The position numbers and the translations under genes were made by a program. Under the pieces are notes generated by a model. That model was not told the DNA's origin, ran no database searches, and worked only from the letters and a program-made list of their open reading frames with translations. Below, piece after piece: positions 5,765-8,768 of a stretch of DNA of 8,768 nt. Each line of letters begins with the position of its first letter. The first letter of the stretch is position 1. Source of the stretch: Actinoplanes liguriensis (GTDB lineage: Bacteria > Actinomycetota > Actinomycetes > Mycobacteriales > Micromonosporaceae); NCBI GenBank assembly GCA_000715855.1, contig KL571210.1, positions 2,005 through 10,772 on the forward strand, given 5' to 3'.

Positions 5765-5768
5765 TCCT
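5765..5768 (-). promoter_or_regulatory. Ribosome binding site for the GTG-start methyltransferase
   Basis: AGGA on the minus strand lies 8 nt before GTG 5756, within ACAGGATCATCGTC. It begins 2 nt after the second hairpin of the intergenic region, so hairpin formation could affect its accessibility. Confidence 0.55.
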
Positions 5769-5770
5769 GT

Positions 5771-5812
5771 GTCAGCGAACCGACGACTGACGACCGGGTT
5801 TCCGACCGTCAG
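5771..5812 (-). promoter_or_regulatory. Two overlapping, mutually exclusive RNA hairpins
   Basis: In the transcript (minus strand), hairpin A (complement of 5812-5787) pairs CTGACG with CGTCAG and CGG with CCG across a symmetric GT/GT internal loop, with apical loop AAAC. Hairpin B (complement of 5791-5771) pairs GTCAG with CTGAC and CG with CG, with a one-base bulge and hexaloop TCGGTT. Both use the same central GTCAG, so only one can form at a time. A follows the ANTAR stop; B ends just before the methyltransferase ribosome site. The arrangement suggests an attenuator or a terminator/antiterminator switch, but no T-tract is present. Confidence 0.4.
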
Positions 5813-5814
5813 AA

Positions 5815-6552
5815 TCAGCTGGGAAGGTTTCCGGCGATGGTGGCGGACGCGGCGGCCAGCAGCGAGATGCCCTGGTCAGCGGCGTCCAGACGCAGGCGCA
5901 GGTAAGCCTTGCTCGGGTCGCTGCCGGTCTGCGTGGCGAGTAGTTCGACAGCCAGTTGGATGGTGGCCCGTACCGACAAGGCCTCAGCAAAACCGGCTAT
6001 CAGCTCGTGGCCGCCGGCGTCGAGCGGCGCCAAATCGTCGATCTCGCCGGGGACCGGAAGGTCCGGGTCGTAGGCGGCGCAGATGCCAACCGTCAATGGG
6101 GCGATGGCGGCAGGGTCGCGTCCCCACAGATCCAGCGTTGCTCGTGTGGTGCCGCTTCCGGTGAACAGCGGCATCGAGACGATGCGCATACCCATGCGGG
6201 TCCCGGTCTCACGGAAGTTCGGCCAGGCCAGTGTGGTGGCCGTGTCCGCGGTGGCGTGGTCGGTCATGGTGTGCCCCGCCGACGGTGCCAGGTCGTGGCA
6301 GGCCGTTAGCGAGGCGTCGTTGATCGCCGCCGTCAAGTCGGGGCTGACGGCGACGGTGCAGGGCTCGTCCCCGGACTGCGGGGACACCGCCGCGTAGTCG
6401 ACCGTGCTGATCCGGCTGACCGCAAGCTGGGCCACCTTCTGCAGGTTCTCGATGATGCCCGGTACGTCGTCGGGAGTCTGCGCGAGACCGACGAGCGCGT
6501 CGGCCAACGGTGGCCGTGTGCTGGTAGGAGCCTGTGTCGATGGTGGGGTCAT
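5815..6552 (-). CDS. GAF-ANTAR domain transcription antitermination regulator
   Basis: A 245-residue regulator, normal length for the GAF-ANTAR class common in actinobacteria. Residues about 16-165 form a divergent GAF sensor domain, including a PLFTGSGTTRATLDLWG segment where GAF proteins often have PL...G..G.L.l. Residues about 188-240 are the ANTAR domain, with helices ALSVRATIQLAVELLAT, SKAYLRLRLDAADQG and SLLAAASATI. ANTAR domains bind dual-hairpin RNA elements and block transcription termination. The GAF ligand is unknown. The ATG at 6552 has a strong AAGGAG 6 nt upstream; the open frame extends further upstream, but without coding character. A sigma-B-like promoter candidate lies at 6599-6623. 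It is 152 bp downstream of the ATPase gene and 58 bp upstream of the methyltransferase, whose leader hairpins are a possible local target. Confidence 0.88.
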   Translation of the reverse strand: MTPPSTQAPTSTRPPLADALVGLAQTPDDVPGIIENLQKVAQLAVSRISTVDYAAVSPQSGDEPCTVAVSPDLTAAINDASLTACHDLAPSAGHTMTDHATADTATTLAWPNFRETGTRMGMRIVSMPLFTGSGTTRATLDLWGRDPAAIAPLTVGICAAYDPDLPVPGEIDDLAPLDAGGHELIAGFAEALSVRATIQLAVELLATQTGSDPSKAYLRLRLDAADQGISLLAAASATIAGNLPS

Positions 6553-6598
6553 CTTCCGCTCCTTGCCGAGGGTGTTTCTTGTGGCGACAGAGCCTCTG

Positions 6599-6623
6599 AT
6601 ACCCCAAGGGTCGCCTTTCACGC
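6599..6623 (-). promoter_or_regulatory. Candidate sigma-B-type promoter of the ANTAR gene
   Basis: On the minus strand, GCGT (complement of 6620-6623), a 15-nt spacer and GGGTAT (complement of 6599-6604) fit the GNNT-N14-16-GGGTAC/T consensus I recall for Streptomyces sigma-B. Transcription would start near 6590, about 38 nt before the ATG. The consensus is loose, so chance matches are possible. The rest of the 152-bp gap shows no coding signal. Confidence 0.4.
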
Positions 6624-6704
6624 GATTCAGGCAATTGCCGCCGCAGATCGCGAGGGCAGCGAGAGCGAGAGTGGTGAAGCGGTGCCCGGACTGCCAGCGG
6701 TAGA

Positions 6705-7163
6705 TCACCGCGCCGCCAGCGGGAACGCCGCCCACACACCCTTGCCCGCCGCAGTCGGATACCAGCCGACCCGGCTCGCGAGACGCTCCGCCAGCACCAG
6801 ACCCAGACCGCCGTCACCGGATGCCCGCCGCTCATCGACGACCGGCACCGATTCCCGGGCTCCGTCGGCAACATCGATCACCAGGTCACCGTTCGATCGG
6901 TGCAACAGCACCACCGTCGGCCCCCGCCCATGACGAAGCGCGTTCCCGGCCAGCTCCGTAGCCACGATGACCAGCCGCTCCACCAGGTCCGCCGGGTCGG
7001 CGACCGGCACCGTATCCGCCAGCGCTACCTGTTGCAACGCCTCCCGCAGCACCTGCAGCTGTCCTGCATCACTCAGCGTCCACCGCGCGAGTTCCTCGTC
7101 CATTACCGGCGGATGCCGCATGCTCCACCCCGTCATGACCGCACATTTGCCCAGCAGCAGCAC
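6705..7163 (-). CDS. RsbW/SpoIIAB-like ATP-binding protein (HATPase_c_2)
   Basis: A 152-residue GHKL-fold ATP-binding protein of the small serine kinase/anti-sigma type that works in partner-switching circuits in the cytoplasm. The N-box is VIVATELAGNALRHG (65-79; Glu70 and Asn74 for Mg-ATP). The G1 box is DVADG (97-101) and the G2 box is GDGGLGLVLAERLA (116-129), followed by a GVWAAFPL strand. There is no dimerisation/phosphoacceptor domain, so it is not a sensor histidine kinase. The start is taken as GTG 7163, with GAGGTGG 7 nt upstream; ATG 7136 or 7121 are alternatives and would only trim a non-conserved leader. No STAS anti-anti-sigma gene or cognate sigma gene is adjacent. It follows the FUSC gene by 33 nt, likely in the same transcript, and precedes the ANTAR regulator. 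Confidence 0.88.
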   Translation of the reverse strand: MLLLGKCAVMTGWSMRHPPVMDEELARWTLSDAGQLQVLREALQQVALADTVPVADPADLVERLVIVATELAGNALRHGRGPTVVLLHRSNGDLVIDVADGARESVPVVDERRASGDGGLGLVLAERLASRVGWYPTAAGKGVWAAFPLAAR

Positions 7164-7170
7164 AACAATG

Positions 7171-7177
7171 CCACCTC
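7171..7177 (-). promoter_or_regulatory. Ribosome binding site deciding the GTG start of the ATPase
   Basis: GAGGTGG on the minus strand lies 7 nt before GTG 7163. The downstream ATG 7136 has no comparable site, so GTG is preferred. Confidence 0.5.
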
Positions 7178-7196
7178 GGGCGTGAGATACGGCCGG

Positions 7197-8348
7197 TTAC
7201 GGCGCGTGCAGGCCCAGAGCCTCGTCGACGCGTTCGAGTACCGCTTGGTCGTCTTGTCCGACGCCGCGCAGGAGGTCGACGGCGGTCACCCGGATCTGTC
7301 CGATGATCATGACCAGCGGCAGAGGCGGGTCGTTTTCCAGCAGTTTCGCGGCGATCCGGACCGCTTGCAGCGCGGCGTGGTCGGCGCGGCCGGCGTGCCG
7401 GTCGGGATCGCCGGGACCGACAAGGTCGGTGGCCAGTGCTTCGCCGGCGGCGCGTACCGCCTCGGCCAGCGCGCACAGCGCATCGCTGACCTCCGGTGGC
7501 GTCGCCACCTGTAGCCGGGTCACCGTCACGGCGTTGCGTGCCAGCACCCAAATGTTGTCGATCACGTGATCCAGGTGCACCGCTGTAGCCTGGACCTCGG
7601 CGATCTGGGCGAGTTTCCGGCGACGGCGCACCTGTAACCGCAGCGTCTCGCCGGCTGCCAGGGCTTCCGCCTGCAGTTTTCCCACACAGCCGTTGAGCTC
7701 CCGGGCGCGCCGCAGCGCGGTGTGGGCGCCCTGCTCGTCACCGTCGGCGACAGCCTGGTCGATGGCGTCGAGCAGTCCGGCGAGGTCGGCAAACGTCTGG
7801 CGGGCTTCGGCGACCAGACGGCCGAGCGGACTGCGGGCGACCACCACCTGGCTGATGACCAGCGCGACAGCTCCACCGATCAGGGCGTCGACGAAGCGCA
7901 GCTGCATGAGGCTCGTCTTCGAAGCCGGCACCACGACCAGATAGAGCGCCGAAATGGCTGCCTGCACGATCAAGGTGCTGCTCGCCCCCATGGCGACCAT
8001 CGGGCCGATGGTCAGCAGCAGGACAACGGCGATGGTCACCGCGCCGGTCCCGAGAGCCTGCACGACCGCATCGGCGACCAGCACTCCGGCGGATACTCCC
8101 AGGACGATCTCGACGCTCTGCCGCAGGCGACGCCCGCGGGACTCGGCGAGCACGACCAGGGCGGTGGACGGCGCGAACACCGGTTCCGGGTGACCGATGA
8201 CCTGGGCTGCGAGAAGCCAGGCCAGTGATGCTGCCAGTACTGCCTCCCCGGCCGGAACAGCTGCCTGCCGGAGCCGGGCCGCCGCCGATCGCATCCATTG
8301 TCGCCACCGGGCATCGACCTGCCGCGCCGAGAACAGTCTGACCTCCAC
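7197..8348 (-). CDS. FUSC-family (aromatic acid exporter-like) membrane protein
   Basis: A 383-residue inner-membrane protein. The N-terminal half has about six hydrophobic helices, roughly at residues 31-52, 56-69, 79-99, 103-121, 125-142 and 152-171. The sequence HPEPVFAPSTALVVLAESRG after helix 1 and the Arg-rich loop before helix 3 fit FUSC/ArAE proteins related to fusaric-acid and p-hydroxybenzoate exporters. The second half (172-383) is soluble, alpha-helical and Ala/Leu/Glu/Arg-rich, probably a cytoplasmic coiled bundle. Only one six-helix module is present, so it may work as an oligomer. No membrane-fusion partner gene is adjacent, and the substrate is unknown. The start is GTG 8348 with a poor ribosome site; ATG 8294 is an alternative that keeps all helices. 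It heads a run of four minus-strand genes. Confidence 0.85.
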   Translation of the reverse strand: MEVRLFSARQVDARWRQWMRSAAARLRQAAVPAGEAVLAASLAWLLAAQVIGHPEPVFAPSTALVVLAESRGRRLRQSVEIVLGVSAGVLVADAVVQALGTGAVTIAVVLLLTIGPMVAMGASSTLIVQAAISALYLVVVPASKTSLMQLRFVDALIGGAVALVISQVVVARSPLGRLVAEARQTFADLAGLLDAIDQAVADGDEQGAHTALRRARELNGCVGKLQAEALAAGETLRLQVRRRRKLAQIAEVQATAVHLDHVIDNIWVLARNAVTVTRLQVATPPEVSDALCALAEAVRAAGEALATDLVGPGDPDRHAGRADHAALQAVRIAAKLLENDPPLPLVMIIGQIRVTAVDLLRGVGQDDQAVLERVDEALGLHAP

Positions 8349-8371
8349 AAATGCCGCTACCAGCGAAAGAC

Positions 8372-8393
8372 CTGGGGTAGTTGATCTACCCAG
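8372..8393. repeat. Inverted repeat in the gap upstream of the FUSC gene
   Basis: CTGGG-(G)-TAG, loop TTGAT, CTA-CCCAG: an 8-bp stem with one bulged G. It lies 23 bp upstream of the FUSC GTG and 93 bp downstream of the iron permease stop. It could be an operator for the FUSC run or a terminator of the upstream gene; there is no T-tract. The rest of the 138-bp gap (8349-8486) shows no coding signal. Confidence 0.4.
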
Positions 8394-8486
8394 TCCACAC
8401 CGCGCTGTAACGGACCCTGGTCGGCTCGGTGATTACCTCCCGGCGCGGTGGCCTGCGCATCTTCGCCTGAACAGCGCCAAGTGCGG

Positions 8487-8768
8487 TCAACCGCGGCCGG
8501 AAGCGTCCTCCCGATCGATGATGTTGCGATGGCTGAGCGCCTGCAGGTGTTGCTCGGGAACCTCTTCGAGGGCGATCAACTGGTTGTCGGCGGCTGGCAG
8601 CGCACGCAGCAGCTCGTCGAGTTTGCGCTGGATAGCGGCCGACTGCCGTGCCTGGGTGTGCTGAACGGCGAACACCATGATCAACGTGACGAGGGAGCTC
8701 GTGACGTAGAGGACGTTCTCCCACCACCCGGGGAATCCGATCACCAGCCCGACGGTCAGCCAAGCGAG
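8487..8768 (-). CDS. Low-affinity iron permease family protein, C-terminal part (5' partial)
   Basis: The frame is open to the right edge, giving the last 93 residues. A hydrophobic stretch, LAWLTVGLVIGF, precedes PGWWENVLYVTSSLVTLIMVFAVQHTQARQSAAIQRKLDELLRA. This matches the end of low-affinity iron permease family proteins, where a W...T..TF.MVF..Q.TQ.RD..A...KLDEL pattern follows the last membrane helix. It ends in a short acidic tail (LIALEEVPEQHLQ). Transport of iron by bacterial members is assumed from the fungal Fet4 family and is often unproven. The GTG at 8744 is internal to the protein; the true start lies outside the window. It is separated by 138 bp from the FUSC gene and is probably a different transcript. 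Confidence 0.85.
   Translation of the reverse strand, partial: LAWLTVGLVIGFPGWWENVLYVTSSLVTLIMVFAVQHTQARQSAAIQRKLDELLRALPAADNQLIALEEVPEQHLQALSHRNIIDREDASGRG

Overview
The window is a GC-rich, densely coding stretch of chromosome-like DNA. Its protein families point to a filamentous or high-GC actinobacterium, and my guess is Micromonosporaceae (Actinoplanes/Micromonospora-like). The supporting families are a SigE-family ECF sigma factor, a GAF-ANTAR regulator, a small RsbW-type ATPase, an actinobacterial-style WD40 protein, a glyoxalase-like VOC protein and a LigD/LigC-type ligase tail. The taxon is inferred from family content only. The first 21 bases are not biological: they carry the 19-bp Tn5 mosaic end of Nextera library adapters, so this is the raw edge of an assembled contig.

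Layout, left to right. (1) 23-2127: the 3' end of an ATP-dependent DNA ligase (+), a convergent single-domain VOC/glyoxalase-like protein (-), and a divergent FGGY sugar kinase of gluconokinase type (+). (2) 2206-3913: a compact minus-strand operon transcribed in the order secreted protein, ECF sigma factor, single-pass membrane protein. The first and last products share a 107-residue extracytoplasmic domain that aligns without a gap at about 50% identity, so the sigma gene lies between a secreted and a membrane-tethered copy of the same domain. The membrane copy is translationally coupled to sigma (ATGA) and is the likely anti-sigma factor. An ECF-like promoter (CAACC-N17-CGTC) lies upstream of the operon and suggests autoregulation. 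(3) 4210-4389: a divergent small secreted peptide gene, followed by a hairpin. (4) 4516-5061: a WD40-repeat gene broken by a TAG where a blade-ending Trp is expected and then truncated. (5) 5115-8348: four minus-strand genes in a row, transcribed as FUSC-type membrane protein, RsbW-like ATPase, GAF-ANTAR regulator and SAM methyltransferase. Two mutually exclusive hairpins lie between the ANTAR gene and the methyltransferase. (6) 8487-8768: the C-terminal end of a low-affinity iron permease-family protein, running off the right edge.

How the genes may work together. The sigma operon looks like a self-contained envelope-sensing module in which the secreted copy could act as ligand, decoy or effector for the tethered copy. 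The right-hand cluster combines post-transcriptional control (ANTAR, an RNA-binding antiterminator), partner-switching-type control (ATPase) and an envelope protein. A candidate sigma-B-type promoter lies in front of the ANTAR gene. Both interpretations are inferences from gene order and motifs. I found no rRNA, tRNA, CRISPR array or insertion sequence.
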